DNA of 8,656 nt from Chthoniobacterales bacterium (GTDB lineage: Bacteria; Verrucomicrobiota; Verrucomicrobiia; Chthoniobacterales; UBA10450): assembly GCA_013695905.1 (NCBI GenBank), contig JACCZQ010000218.1, positions 1 through 8,656 of the forward strand, given 5' to 3'. Shown piece after piece: positions 1-7,300 of this stretch (position 1 is its first letter; each line of letters starts with the position of its first letter). The notes below the pieces were generated by a model. That model worked only from the letters and a program-made list of their open reading frames with translations, was not told the DNA's origin and ran no database searches. The position numbers and the translations under genes are program-made.

Positions 1-96
1 AACGCTGGGCGTGTTTCCAGCAACGGTCCAATCGCGTCGGCGCGCGCTGTCTTGCGAAGCATTGCCAGCACCGCGCGGCGCGGGCATCCTGGCCCC

Positions 97-126
97 ATGA
101 GCACGCTCGCCGAAATCGAATCCGCC
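97..126 (+). pseudogene. 5' remnant of a VapB-like antitoxin gene
   Basis: The ATG at 97 opens a reading frame starting MSTLAEIESA. From memory this resembles the N-terminus of small antitoxins encoded just upstream of PIN toxins (MSTLAEIEAAADAL-type proteins). After about ten codons the similarity stops, and the next bases encode the start of the PIN domain in a different frame (+1). The rest of the antitoxin is missing. The simplest reading is an internal deletion that removed most of the antitoxin gene and the start codon of the toxin gene. The antitoxin assignment rests on ten residues and is an inference. Confidence 0.4.
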
Positions 127-130
127 GGCG

Positions 131-556
131 CTGGTCGATACCAACGTCTTGATCTACGCGACGCTGGCCGCCGATCCGCGGCACGAGCGGGCGCAGCTGG
201 TCCTCGCACAGCGTCAGCGGCCGGAAGTAGAGCTGTTCAGTTCCGTGCAAAATCTTGCCGAGATGTATCCAAATTTAACCGGCCCGAAGAACCAGCCGCC
301 GGACAGTCCGGAATTGGCCCGCGACAAGATTCGATCCCTGACCCGGCTGCGCGGTCTGACCGTCCTGCCGTTGACGGTGGAAACCACACATCTGGTTCTG
401 GATCTGTGCGTCGAGGGCGGCATCACCCGGCAGGATTATTTCGACCGTCAACTCGCCGCGCTGATGATCCGGGAAAAAATCGCGGTGATCCTCACCGAAA
501 ACACGGACGATTTTCGCGACATCCCCGGCATCACGCCCCTCAATCCGTTTAAGTGA
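131..556 (+). CDS. PIN-domain (VapC-like) toxin, start codon lost, probably a pseudogene
   Basis: PIN domains are Mg/Mn-dependent RNases, and VapC toxins cleave tRNA or rRNA. The frame reads LVDTNVLIYA from 131, which is the classic first strand of the fold with the first catalytic Asp (137-139). It continues with a Glu in NLAEMY, Asp residues in TRQDYFDRQLAALM, and a final acidic patch in ILTENTDDF, so the metal-binding set looks complete. The C-terminus (GITPLNPFK) looks natural, and the length of about 140 residues is normal. The problem is the start. The frame is closed by TGA at 98-100, and between there and the catalytic Asp there is no ATG, GTG or TTG, only CTG at 131. TTG at 149 would remove the catalytic Asp. 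The codons before 131 read PPA, as if an original ATG-CCG-GCG start had been cut off. Expression would need a rare CTG start or a frameshift from ATG 97. The family is secure; activity is doubtful. Confidence 0.75.
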   Translation: MVDTNVLIYATLAADPRHERAQLVLAQRQRPEVELFSSVQNLAEMYPNLTGPKNQPPDSPELARDKIRSLTRLRGLTVLPLTVETTHLVLDLCVEGGITRQDYFDRQLAALMIREKIAVILTENTDDFRDIPGITPLNPFK

Positions 557-683
557 ACCGGACTTTCCCGCCGATGCCCCGCGCCAGGAAACAACGGAAG
601 CAGAAAGGTCCGAAGACCCATCGCGGGAACGCGTTCGCTTTCCTCCTTCGTCAAATCCTGTGACGCGCAACGAGCGCGAGCTG

Positions 684-712
684 GTTTTCCCCACCCGCGT
701 GGGGATGGTCCG
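684..712 (+). repeat. orphan type I-E-like CRISPR repeat
   Basis: This 29-base unit has the exact length and layout of a type I-E CRISPR repeat. It starts GTTTT, then has a perfect 6-bp inverted repeat CCCCAC / GTGGGG around a CCGC loop, then ATGGTCCG. It matches the Pseudomonas aeruginosa I-E repeat, as I remember it, at 24 of 29 positions, including the whole stem. There is only one copy in the window and no cas gene, so it is not an array. It could be a relic of one, or a chance match. The abutting I-C-like unit makes chance less likely. Confidence 0.5.
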
Positions 713-747
713 AGAGCGCTCCTGGCCGTGGGCGCGCGGATTGAAAC
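713..747 (+). repeat. orphan type I-C-like CRISPR repeat abutting the I-E-like one
   Basis: The last 18 bases (730-747), GGGCGCGCGGATTGAAAC, match the 3' end of the P. aeruginosa type I-C repeat, as I recall it, at 17 positions. ATTGAAAC is the hallmark 3' tag of I-C and related repeats. A matching left arm GCGCTC (716-721) can pair with GGGCGC (730-735) using one G-U pair, reproducing the expected stem. The loop is longer than usual and the 5' part diverges. The unit follows the I-E-like repeat with no spacer and in the same orientation. No further copies follow. Confidence 0.42.
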
Positions 748-800
748 TCACGCAGGCTGCTGTGTATGCCGCTCGCATTCGGAAGCCAAGGCACCCTGCG

Positions 801-880
801 CGAGATCCTTCGGCGCGCTGCGCCAGTCCGCCAGAGGACGGACTCGCCGTGGCGAGCCTCAGCTCAGCTCAGGATGATAC
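801..880. repeat. palindrome-rich element, possibly a dispersed REP/MITE-like repeat
   Basis: Two adjoining hairpins are visible. AGTCCGCC / GACGGACT (825-832 and 837-844) pair at 7 of 8 positions around AGAG. CTCGCC / GGCGAG (843-848 and 851-856) pair perfectly around GT. Outside these, ATCCT (about 805-809) faces AGGAT (871-875). GAGATCCTTCG together with CTCAGGATGA resembles dispersed palindromic repeats I associate with soil bacterial genomes, but this cannot be confirmed from one copy. It lies just upstream of aroC and is noncoding. Confidence 0.4.
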
Positions 881-929
881 CATTCGCCGCGCATTGTGAA
901 TTGAACGCCGCCCCGCTACCTTCGCGGCC

Positions 930-2012
930 ATGGGCAACAGCTTCGGTCACCTGTTCCGCATCACCACGTGGGGGGAATCCCACGGCGGCGGTGTCGGTGT
1001 GGTGATCGACGGCTGCCCGTCACGCATCCCGCTGCAGGAATCCGACATCCAGGCAGAACTCGATCGCCGCCGTCCCGGGCAGAGCAGCATCGTCACACCG
1101 CGAGCGGAAGCCGATCGTTGCCAGATCCTGTCCGGAGTCTTCGAAGGGCAGACGCTCGGCACACCGATCTCCGTCCTCGTCCTGAATGAGGACGCGCAGC
1201 CGGAGACCTATGCCGAAATGGCGCAGACGTTCCGCCCTTCTCACGCTGACTTCACTTACGAAGCGAAATATGGCATCCGGAACTGGCAGGGCGGCGGCCG
1301 CGCCTCTGCCCGCGAAACCATCGGCCGCGTCGCTGCTGGCGCCGTCGCGCGGAAGGTGCTGCAGAGGATGTTTCCGCAGTTCGAGGCGGTGGCATACGTG
1401 ACTCACGTATACCAGACCACAGCGTTCGTTGATTCCGACGCCGTCACGCGTGAGCAGGTGGAAGCGAATGAAATCCGCTGCCCCGACGCGGCAGCCGCAC
1501 AGCAGATGATCGCAGCGATTGCGCAGGCGCGGGCCGAGGGAGACTCGTTAGGCGGAATCATCGAATGCGTGCTCCGCGGTCTCCCGCCCGGTCTGGGCGA
1601 ACCGGTCTTCGACAAGCTGGAGGCCGATCTCGCGAAAGCGATGCTCAGCATCCCGGCCACCAAAGGTTTCGAAATCGGCTCCGGCTTCGCGGCCACGCAG
1701 ATGCGCGGCTCGGAGCACAACGACGAGTTCGAAATGCGCGACGAGCAGGTGCGGACGAAGACGAACCGCTCCGGCGGTGTGCAGGGCGGCATCAGCAACG
1801 GCGAAAACATCGTCTTTCGGGTCGCGTTCAAGCCCACGGCCACCATTGCGCGCCCGCAGCAAACCGTCACTCTGACCGGCGAGGAAACCACCCTCGCGGC
1901 CCGCGGCCGCCACGATCCGTGTGTCCTTCCGCGTGCGGTGCCGATTGTCGAAGCCATGGCGACGCTGGTCCTCTGCGACCATGCCTTGCGCCAGCGCGGC
2001 ACGGCCTTGTAG
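930..2012 (+). CDS. aroC: chorismate synthase
   Basis: AroC converts 5-enolpyruvylshikimate-3-phosphate to chorismate, the last step of the shikimate pathway, using reduced FMN that is not consumed overall. It acts in the cytoplasm as a tetramer. The protein has 360 residues, the usual family length. It begins [19 protein letters not shown], the conserved N-terminus with GESHG at 15-19. The second signature, GGRASARET, is at 122-130, and the third, [13 protein letters not shown], is at 280-292. The start is certain from the family N-terminus, although no good Shine-Dalgarno sequence precedes it. The neighbours are not shikimate genes. The stop codon lies inside an imperfect palindrome. Confidence 0.97.
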   Translation: MGNSFGHLFRITTWGESHGGGVGVVIDGCPSRIPLQESDIQAELDRRRPGQSSIVTPRAEADRCQILSGVFEGQTLGTPISVLVLNEDAQPETYAEMAQTFRPSHADFTYEAKYGIRNWQGGGRASARETIGRVAAGAVARKVLQRMFPQFEAVAYVTHVYQTTAFVDSDAVTREQVEANEIRCPDAAAAQQMIAAIAQARAEGDSLGGIIECVLRGLPPGLGEPVFDKLEADLAKAMLSIPATKGFEIGSGFAATQMRGSEHNDEFEMRDEQVRTKTNRSGGVQGGISNGENIVFRVAFKPTATIARPQQTVTLTGEETTLAARGRHDPCVLPRAVPIVEAMATLVLCDHALRQRGTAL

Positions 2013-2066
2013 CGCGAGCCTCTGGCTTGCGCGTTTCGCAAGCGCGCCAGGGAGACGCATGCGCTA
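2010..2066. repeat. imperfect palindrome including the aroC stop codon; REP-like or terminator
   Basis: The outer arms TAGCGC (2010-2015) and GCGCTA (2061-2066) are exact inverted copies. Inside, TGGC faces GCCA, and the core GCTTGCG / CGCAAGC (2025-2031 and 2037-2043) pairs perfectly around CGTTT. The arms differ in length, so bulges are needed. The TAG stop of aroC forms the first three bases. No T-run follows, so a classical intrinsic terminator is unlikely. It may be a dispersed palindromic repeat that inserted at the gene end and now supplies the stop. Confidence 0.5.
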
Positions 2067-2099
2067 CGTTGCGCCGCCGAACGGTCCACTCCGCTGTCG

Positions 2100-3017
2100 A
2101 TGAAGCCTGATCTCGTCTCCGCCTCTCCCACCTGGCAATCCATCTTCCTCGCCGTCGCGGCGATGCTGATCCTCCTCGAGATCTTCCGCGGGTGGCGTCT
2201 CGGGTTACCACGCCAGCTGGTGCGGATCGGCGCGATCATCCTCGCCTACATGACGGCGCTTTTTGGCGGCCAACACCTGCTGCCGCTACTCCGGCCACTC
2301 GTCAGGCTGCCGGATCTCGTCCTCTCCGGGATTGGTGGTGCCATTCTCGCGCTCCTCGTTTACATCGTGGTCACCAGCCTCGGCACCATTCTGTTCAAGC
2401 GCACCGGACAGCAGGAATCCGGGATCGTGCGGCTGGTCTACGGGATGACCGGCGCGGTCATCGGGCTTTTCTTCGGTGCCTTTTTGATCTGGCTGCTGGT
2501 GGTAGGCATTCGGTCAGTCGGGGCCATCGCGGAGGCACAGGTGAATGCCCAGACGCGCGTTCCAGCCTTGCTCGAGCAGCCGGAGCGACCTGCGCGGACG
2601 GTGCGACGAATGGCGGAGCCGAGCGCAGTGACTGCTTCGCTGGCCAAGCTCAAGCAATCGCTCGAGCTCGGGCCTGTCGGCGACGTCGTGAAGCAGACGG
2701 ATGTGCTGCCCACCGGCATTTACGAGACGCTGGGTAAAGTTGGAGAAGTCTTCGCGCGACCGGAGCGGGCGCAGCGGTTCCTCACCTATCCGGGCATTGC
2801 CGAGTTAACCGATCACCCGAAGATCCTGGCGTTGCGGGCGGACCCCGAGGTCACCTCCATGCTGGAAAACGGGCGACTGCTCGACCTGGTGCGAGATGAA
2901 CGGCTCATCGAAGCCGCGAATGACCCGGAACTCGCCGCGCAGGTGAAGAAGTTCGATTTCCGCGCCGCGCTCGATTACGCACTGCGAGACGACCACTCCG
3001 TTCCGCGGCGCCGCTGA
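2100..3017 (+). CDS. CvpA-family (colicin V production-like) membrane protein
   Basis: This is a 305-residue protein whose first half is an integral membrane domain and whose second half is soluble and charged. Four hydrophobic segments lie at about 15-29, 41-60, 74-98 and 114-137. The motif after the first segment, FRGWRLGLPRQLVRIGA, resembles the GWRxGL entry to the second helix in CvpA proteins. CvpA homologues have been linked to colicin V secretion and envelope stress resistance, but their molecular function is unsettled. The C-terminal half (about 140-305) contains short alpha-helical stretches such as DHPKILALRADPEVTSML and ends PRRR; I do not recognise a catalytic domain. The start ATG follows the aroC-side palindrome, with no strong ribosome binding site. 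The last 37 codons and stop (2904-3017) are duplicated downstream at 3161-3274. Confidence 0.72.
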   Translation: MKPDLVSASPTWQSIFLAVAAMLILLEIFRGWRLGLPRQLVRIGAIILAYMTALFGGQHLLPLLRPLVRLPDLVLSGIGGAILALLVYIVVTSLGTILFKRTGQQESGIVRLVYGMTGAVIGLFFGAFLIWLLVVGIRSVGAIAEAQVNAQTRVPALLEQPERPARTVRRMAEPSAVTASLAKLKQSLELGPVGDVVKQTDVLPTGIYETLGKVGEVFARPERAQRFLTYPGIAELTDHPKILALRADPEVTSMLENGRLLDLVRDERLIEAANDPELAAQVKKFDFRAALDYALRDDHSVPRRR

Positions 3018-3161
3018 CCGGAGAAGGAGAGCTTCGACAGAATGAACAAAATAGGTGCAGGAGCCGCGGCTGTTCTTCATTCTCCTAATTCTGTTCATTC
3101 TGTCTGAGAAACACCGAGGGCGGCGCAGCAAAATACCATTGCGATCGTTTACGATTACGAT
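2904..3161 (+). repeat. copy 1 of an imperfect tandem duplication (cvpA 3' end to start of HAD gene)
   Basis: The unit holds the last 37 codons plus stop of the cvpA-like gene, a purine-rich stretch (GGAGAAGGAGAG), a hairpin, and 11 codons reading QNTIAIVYDYD (3129-3161), which is the start of the HAD gene found again downstream. The HAD fragment lacks an ATG at the expected place and is followed at once by TGA (3162-3164). Copy 2 begins at about 3161, an offset of 257 bases. Confidence 0.88.
3036..3104. repeat. long hairpin 1 downstream of the cvpA-like gene; possible terminator or dispersed repeat
   Basis: The left arm (3036-3055, GACAGAATGAACAAAATAGG) and right arm (3084-3104) are inverted copies with one mismatch and one bulged base. 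The loop is 28 bases. It starts 18 bases after the stop codon. No T-run follows the right arm, so termination would not be of the classical kind. Confidence 0.65.
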
Positions 3162-3274
3162 TGATCGAAGCAGCAAACGATCCTGAACTCGCCGCGCAGG
3201 TGAAGAAGTTCGAGTTCCGTGCCGCGCTCGAGCATGCTCTGCAGGAGGACCGCCTCGGACCGCGGCGCCGCTGA
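3161..3274 (+). pseudogene. orphan 3' fragment of a second cvpA-like gene
   Basis: These 38 codons align without gaps to 2904-3017, with 93 of 114 bases identical. They read LIEAANDPELAAQVKKF, identical to the intact gene over 17 residues despite seven base changes. The remainder has eight amino acid changes, three of them Asp/Glu swaps, before the shared PRRR and stop. A preceding CGA (3158-3160) may be the Arg codon that precedes this motif. It has no start and cannot be expressed alone. The bias to silent changes shows that it diverged while still part of a working gene. Confidence 0.82.
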
Positions 3275-3294
3275 CCCGGAGAAGGAGAGCTTTC

Positions 3295-3349
3295 GACAGA
3301 ATGAACAAAATGGCAGCTGCTTCATTCTGTCCATTTTGTTCATTCTGTC
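3295..3349. repeat. perfect 19-bp inverted repeat (hairpin 2) upstream of the HAD gene
   Basis: GACAGAATGAACAAAATGG (3295-3313) and its exact reverse complement (3331-3349) flank a 17-base loop. The loop contains TTCATTCTGT, a partial copy of the right arm. The hairpin ends 16 bases before the HAD start codon. It could influence translation or transcription, or be a dispersed repeat. The duplicated counterpart is hairpin 1. Confidence 0.8.
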
Positions 3350-3365
3350 CGATGCTTTGAGCCGC

Positions 3366-4247
3366 ATGCCTGCCACGCAAAACACGATCGCGATCGTTTA
3401 CGACTACGATCAGACCCTCAGTCCGAGCTACATGCAGGACGAGGTGGTGTTCCCCGCCTTTGGGATTAATCCCGCGCAATTCTGGAAGCGCTGCCAGGAG
3501 CTGGTGCGCGACGAAGGCTACGATAACGAGCTCGCCTACATGAAGGTGCTGCTCGACACGCTCGGGATGGATCGGCCGAAGAACTCGGAGCTGAAGACGC
3601 TCGGGATGAAATTGAATTTCTACCAGGGGCTGCCGGAGATGTTCGATGAATTCCGCGACAGCCTGCTGACCGAAGAACAGCTGGCGGTGGGAATCTCCGT
3701 CGAGCATTACATCATCTCATCGGGCATGAAGATCCTGATCGAGGGGAGCCGTCTTGCTCCTTACGTGCGGGCGATCTTCGGGTGCGAATTTGCGGAGGAT
3801 GCGGAGGGGCGGATCACCTTCCCGAAGCGGGTGATCAGTCATACGCAGAAGACGCAGTATCTTTTTCGCATCAACAAAGGGCTCCTCGATATGTCCGAGG
3901 ATGTGAACGATCACATGGAGGCGGCGATCCGGCCGGTGCCGTTCCCAAACATGATTTATCTTGGCGACGGTCCTACGGACGTGCCGTGCTTCACCGTGAT
4001 GCGGAAGAATGGCGGACAGGCCATCGCCGTTTATAACCCGGACGACCCGCTCCGGGCGGGCTTCAAGAAATGCTACCAGCTTTCCACGCACGCCGACCGG
4101 GTGCGGCACATCGCGCCGGCTGATTTCCGAAAGGGCACACACCTCCGAATGCTCCTCGAGCAGATGGTGGAGGAGACGGCGAGCCGCATCGTGGCGGAGC
4201 GCCGCAGCGCGATCGAGACCGGCACGATCCGCGCGCCGAAGCACTAA
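3366..4247 (+). CDS. HAD-superfamily phosphatase-like hydrolase
   Basis: This is a cytoplasmic 293-residue protein with all four HAD motifs in order. Motif I is DYDQT with Asp13 (nucleophile), Asp15 and Thr17. Motif II is probably the Ser pair 118-119 in YIISSGMK. Motif III Lys is probably Lys162 in SHTQKTQ. Motif IV is LGDGPTDVP with Asp201 and Asp205. HAD enzymes form an aspartyl-phosphate intermediate and bind Mg. The region between motifs I and II (about 30-110) is helical and would be a cap domain. The substrate cannot be told; phosphoserine-phosphatase-like enzymes are the nearest group by layout. I choose ATG 3366 because it places motif I near the N-terminus. The upstream in-frame extension to 3219 translates the hairpin and the cvpA-like fragment and is not plausible. 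Eleven codons near its start are duplicated upstream at 3129-3161. Confidence 0.85.
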   Translation: MPATQNTIAIVYDYDQTLSPSYMQDEVVFPAFGINPAQFWKRCQELVRDEGYDNELAYMKVLLDTLGMDRPKNSELKTLGMKLNFYQGLPEMFDEFRDSLLTEEQLAVGISVEHYIISSGMKILIEGSRLAPYVRAIFGCEFAEDAEGRITFPKRVISHTQKTQYLFRINKGLLDMSEDVNDHMEAAIRPVPFPNMIYLGDGPTDVPCFTVMRKNGGQAIAVYNPDDPLRAGFKKCYQLSTHADRVRHIAPADFRKGTHLRMLLEQMVEETASRIVAERRSAIETGTIRAPKH

Positions 4248-4386
4248 GGCGCTTCAACAAAGCTGACGCGCAGCCGCGTGCGGCGAGCGAATCAAAAGGG
4301 TAGCGCCCCATCAGGCTTTTCTTTTCTGTTTTACAAAGAGCAGCGTTCCTGATAAAGCTCCCCAACCCCTGATTCGGTCCCAACCT

Positions 4387-7300
4387 ATGATTCGATCACT
4401 GCACCTTCACAGTTTCCTCGTCCTCTTCTCGTGCCTCGCCTTCTGCTGCGCGCCGCCGCTGGTGAGCGCCGCCACGTCGGCTGACCGACTCTGGCAGAGC
4501 GTCGACCAAATCCCGCAAGCTCGCGCTGGAGCACTGCAGGACATCAAGGCAACCAGTTTCAAGGCTTTCACGCTGGATGCGGCGCGACTGCAATCAGTGT
4601 TGTCCGCCGCACCGCTGGAGTTCTCCGAGCAGGCGCGGGCGTCGGAGCCGGTGGAGATCACATTGCCGAAACCGGACGGCGGCTTCGCCCGCTTCCGCGT
4701 GGAGGAAGTGGCGCTGATGGAGCCCGGCCTCGCGGCGAAGTTCCCGCAGATCAAAACTTATCGCGGCCGCGACATTGACGATCCGCTCACGTCGCTGCAG
4801 CTCGATGTGAATCCGAACACGGTACACGCGCAGGTGCTCTCGCCGTCGGGTGCGTATTACATCGACCCGTATTGGCACCGCGATGGCAGTGTCTACATGA
4901 GCTACTCCAAGAGCGATACTCTCACGGGCGACCGCGACTTTAAGTGCCTGGCGGATGACGAACAGAAGGAGGGGGCGTCGGCCTTGAGATCCGCTCCGGC
5001 GGCGGTGGATAATCAGAATACCGGCAAGTTCCTGCGGACATACCGCCTCGCCTGCGGCACCTCGCTCCGCTACAGCCAGTATCACGGAGGAGCGGCTCCG
5101 AACGTGGCGCAGGTCCTCGCAGCCCTCGTCACGATGACGAACCGCGTCTCGGGTATCTACGAGACGGAGCTCGGGATCCGGATGGTCCTGGTCGCCAACC
5201 AGGAGCAGGTCATCGCCAGTGCCACAAATTCCACGCCGTACACGGACACGCCCGGCGACATCTTCACGAACCCCGCCTACCTCGATGAGAAGATCGGCGC
5301 TGACAATTACGACATCGGCCACGTGGTGACAGTCGGCAGTGGCGGCATCGCTGGTCTCGGCGTGGTCTGCCGCGGTTTTGATTTCCTCTCCGGCGGCAGC
5401 GCCAAGGCGCGCGGCACCACTGGGATCGATCCGCCGACGGGCGATCCGTTCTGGGTGGATTTTGTGGCGCACGAAATGGGGCACCAGTTCGGCGGCAACC
5501 ACACTTTCAACGGCGACGGCTCGAACTGCGGCACCAACAGCAACCGCAGCACGGCCTACGAACCGGGCAGCGGTTCCACCATTCAGGCCTATGCCGGCAT
5601 CTGCGGAGCCGCGAACAACCTGCAGCCAAACAGCGACCCCTATTTCCACTTCGTCAGCCTGCAGGAGATGTTTGGCTTCGCGACGAGCGGCATCGGCGGG
5701 CGCCCGTTCCTTAATGTGGAGAAGCTTCCGGTGCGCGGCAGCGCGTCACCCGACGCGAGTCCAGGTTCTGGAACACTTCAGCCCACGGGGTCGGATGTGA
5801 CGTGGACGGGCACCGCTTTCGGAGGATCGGCCCTGGACGAGGAGACCTGCGTCGAGGGTATCACTTGCGACACATTTATGCTGACGCTCGGCGGCAGCGT
5901 CTCCGATTGGGCGGGCAAGAGCGCCCGGATCACGTTCACCTGGCCCAATCCTGTGGACGATTACGACATCTACGTGCGGAAAAACTCCATCACCGGACCG
6001 CTGGTTGGCCAGTCTGCCTCGAGCGGCCAGCCGGAGATCATCAATATTGATCCGGCTGCGCGTGAAGTGGGCACGGGATTGTTCGCGGTGCGGATCGTCT
6101 ATTTCGCCGTCGTCCCGCCGGCGCAGCAATACCAGGCGGTCGCGACGGTGCGTGGCGGCGGCGGCGACCCTGGTCCCGCCCCCACTTGTGCCGCGGTCAC
6201 GGCCACCGGCAACAATCCTCCCACCGTGAATGCCGGGATCGATTACACCATCCCGGCGCGGACGCCATTTGCCCTCACCGCCACCGGGAACGATCCCGAC
6301 GGAGACCTGCTCACCTACTGCTGGGAGGAGGCGGATCTCGGGCCAACCAAACCAGCCAGTGCTCCCGACGACGGGCAGGGCCCGATCTTCCGCTCCTTCC
6401 TGCCGACGACGAACCCGACCCGCATCTTCCCGCGGCTCCAGTCGCTGCTGGCGAACCAGACCCAGACCATCGGCGAGAAGCTGCCGACCACCACGCGAGA
6501 GCTGAATTTCCGGGTGACGGCGCGCGATAATCGCTTCGGCGGATGGGGCATGGATTCGATGAAGATCAACGTGCTCGACAGCGGGAGCGGATTTGCCGTC
6601 ACGTCGCCGAACACGGGGATGACCTTCTCGGGTGGTGCCACTCACACGGTGACGTGGGCCACGGCCAACACCACCGTGCCGCCGATCAGCACCTCGCTCG
6701 TGAACATCCGCCTCTCAACGGATGGGGGGAATACCTTCCCGATCGTGCTGGTGGCGAACACGCCGAACGACGGCTCGGAGACGCTCACTATTCCGATGGT
6801 CAGCACATCAACCGCGCGCGTCATGGTGCAGGCGGTCGATAACATCTACTTCGACATCTCGGACCAGAACTTCACGATCACCGCGCTGCTCCCGCAGTTG
6901 GTGAGCGCCGGCTCGCGGAAGGTTCACGGCACCACGCCGTACGACATCAACCTGCCGCTGGCTGGTCCGCCGTATGGCATCGAATGCCGCATGGGCGGCG
7001 GAGACGGGAACCAGCACACCCTGGTCTTCACGTTCAACAACCCGATCGTGAGCGTCGGCAATGCTGCGGTCTCGGATGGAGCTGTCGCGTCGAGCGGTGT
7101 GAATCCTGCCAATCCAAACGAATATATCGTGGAACTCACCGGCGTGCAGTCGGGCCAGTATCTCACCGCGACGCTGAACGGCGTGAACGGGGATGGGGAC
7201 GCTGCCGTGACGTTCGGGGTGCTGCTCGGCGACACGAACGGGAACGGCATCGTCAATGCGACGGACGTCGGGCAGACGAAGGCCCAGAGTGGGAACGCGG

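Larger units (their letters stand above)
557..929. other. gene-free intergenic region between the PIN remnant and aroC
   Basis: No frame here gives a convincing protein; the open frames are arginine- and proline-rich translations of GC-rich DNA. The region holds a weak inverted repeat (559-567 with 603-612, one bulged base, long loop), the two CRISPR-repeat-like sequences at 684-747, and a palindrome-rich stretch at about 801-880. I see no tRNA, no cas gene and no clear promoter, although the aroC promoter may lie near the right end. Confidence 0.6.
3018..3365. other. gene-free region with duplicated gene ends and two hairpins
   Basis: Between the two intact genes there is no complete gene of its own. 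The stretch contains hairpin 1, a start-less fragment of the HAD gene, a fragment of the cvpA-like 3' end, and hairpin 2. Short frames starting ATGAACAAAAT occur in both hairpins (21 and 19 codons). Their sequences are simply the hairpin arms, so I do not count them as genes. Confidence 0.7.
3161..3410 (+). repeat. copy 2 of the imperfect tandem duplication
   Basis: This is the counterpart of 2904-3161, running from the cvpA-like 3' fragment through hairpin 2 into the first codons of the intact HAD gene. The HAD parts (3129-3161 and 3378-3410) encode the same QNTIAIVYDYD with four silent base changes. Spacer parts differ by small indels: an extra C after the stop, an extra T in GCTTTCGAC, and a different hairpin loop. 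Confidence 0.88.

Noticed and set aside
1..96. Possible end of an upstream + strand frame finishing in TGA 98-100 (overlapping ATG 97), or the start of a - strand gene (MLRKTARADAIGPLLETRPA) leaving the window
   Set aside because: Fewer than 100 bases are visible. The + frame is an Arg/Ala/Pro-rich translation with no recognisable motif, and the - frame cannot be distinguished from chance.
684..747. Functional CRISPR array
   Set aside because: There is one unit of each type, no spacer-repeat periodicity, and no cas gene in the window. It is kept only as orphan repeat-like sequence.
660..899. ORFs across the intergenic region before aroC
   Set aside because: They run through repeat-like sequence, are rich in Arg and Ala, and match no family I know.
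3042..3107. Small ORF MNKIGAGAAAVLHSPNSVHSV with an AGGAGAG stretch upstream, and its counterpart at 3301-3360
   Set aside because: The codons are the hairpin arms. The two copies encode unrelated residues after MNK, with no sign of protein-level conservation.
3219..3365. N-terminal extension of the HAD protein by 49 residues
   Set aside because: It translates the out-of-frame cvpA-like fragment and hairpin 2. Motif I sits at the normal place when starting from ATG 3366.
4248..4386. Terminator or promoter between the HAD and peptidase genes
   Set aside because: Only a 5-bp GCCGC/GCGGC hairpin (4273-4284) and a T-rich patch (4317-4334), about 30 bases apart, are visible. Together they do not make a convincing site.
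4594..5649. Long minus-strand ORF inside the metallopeptidase gene, with similar ones at 5746-6645 and 1403-2239
   Set aside because: These are shadow frames of GC-rich coding DNA. The + strand frames carry clear family motifs.
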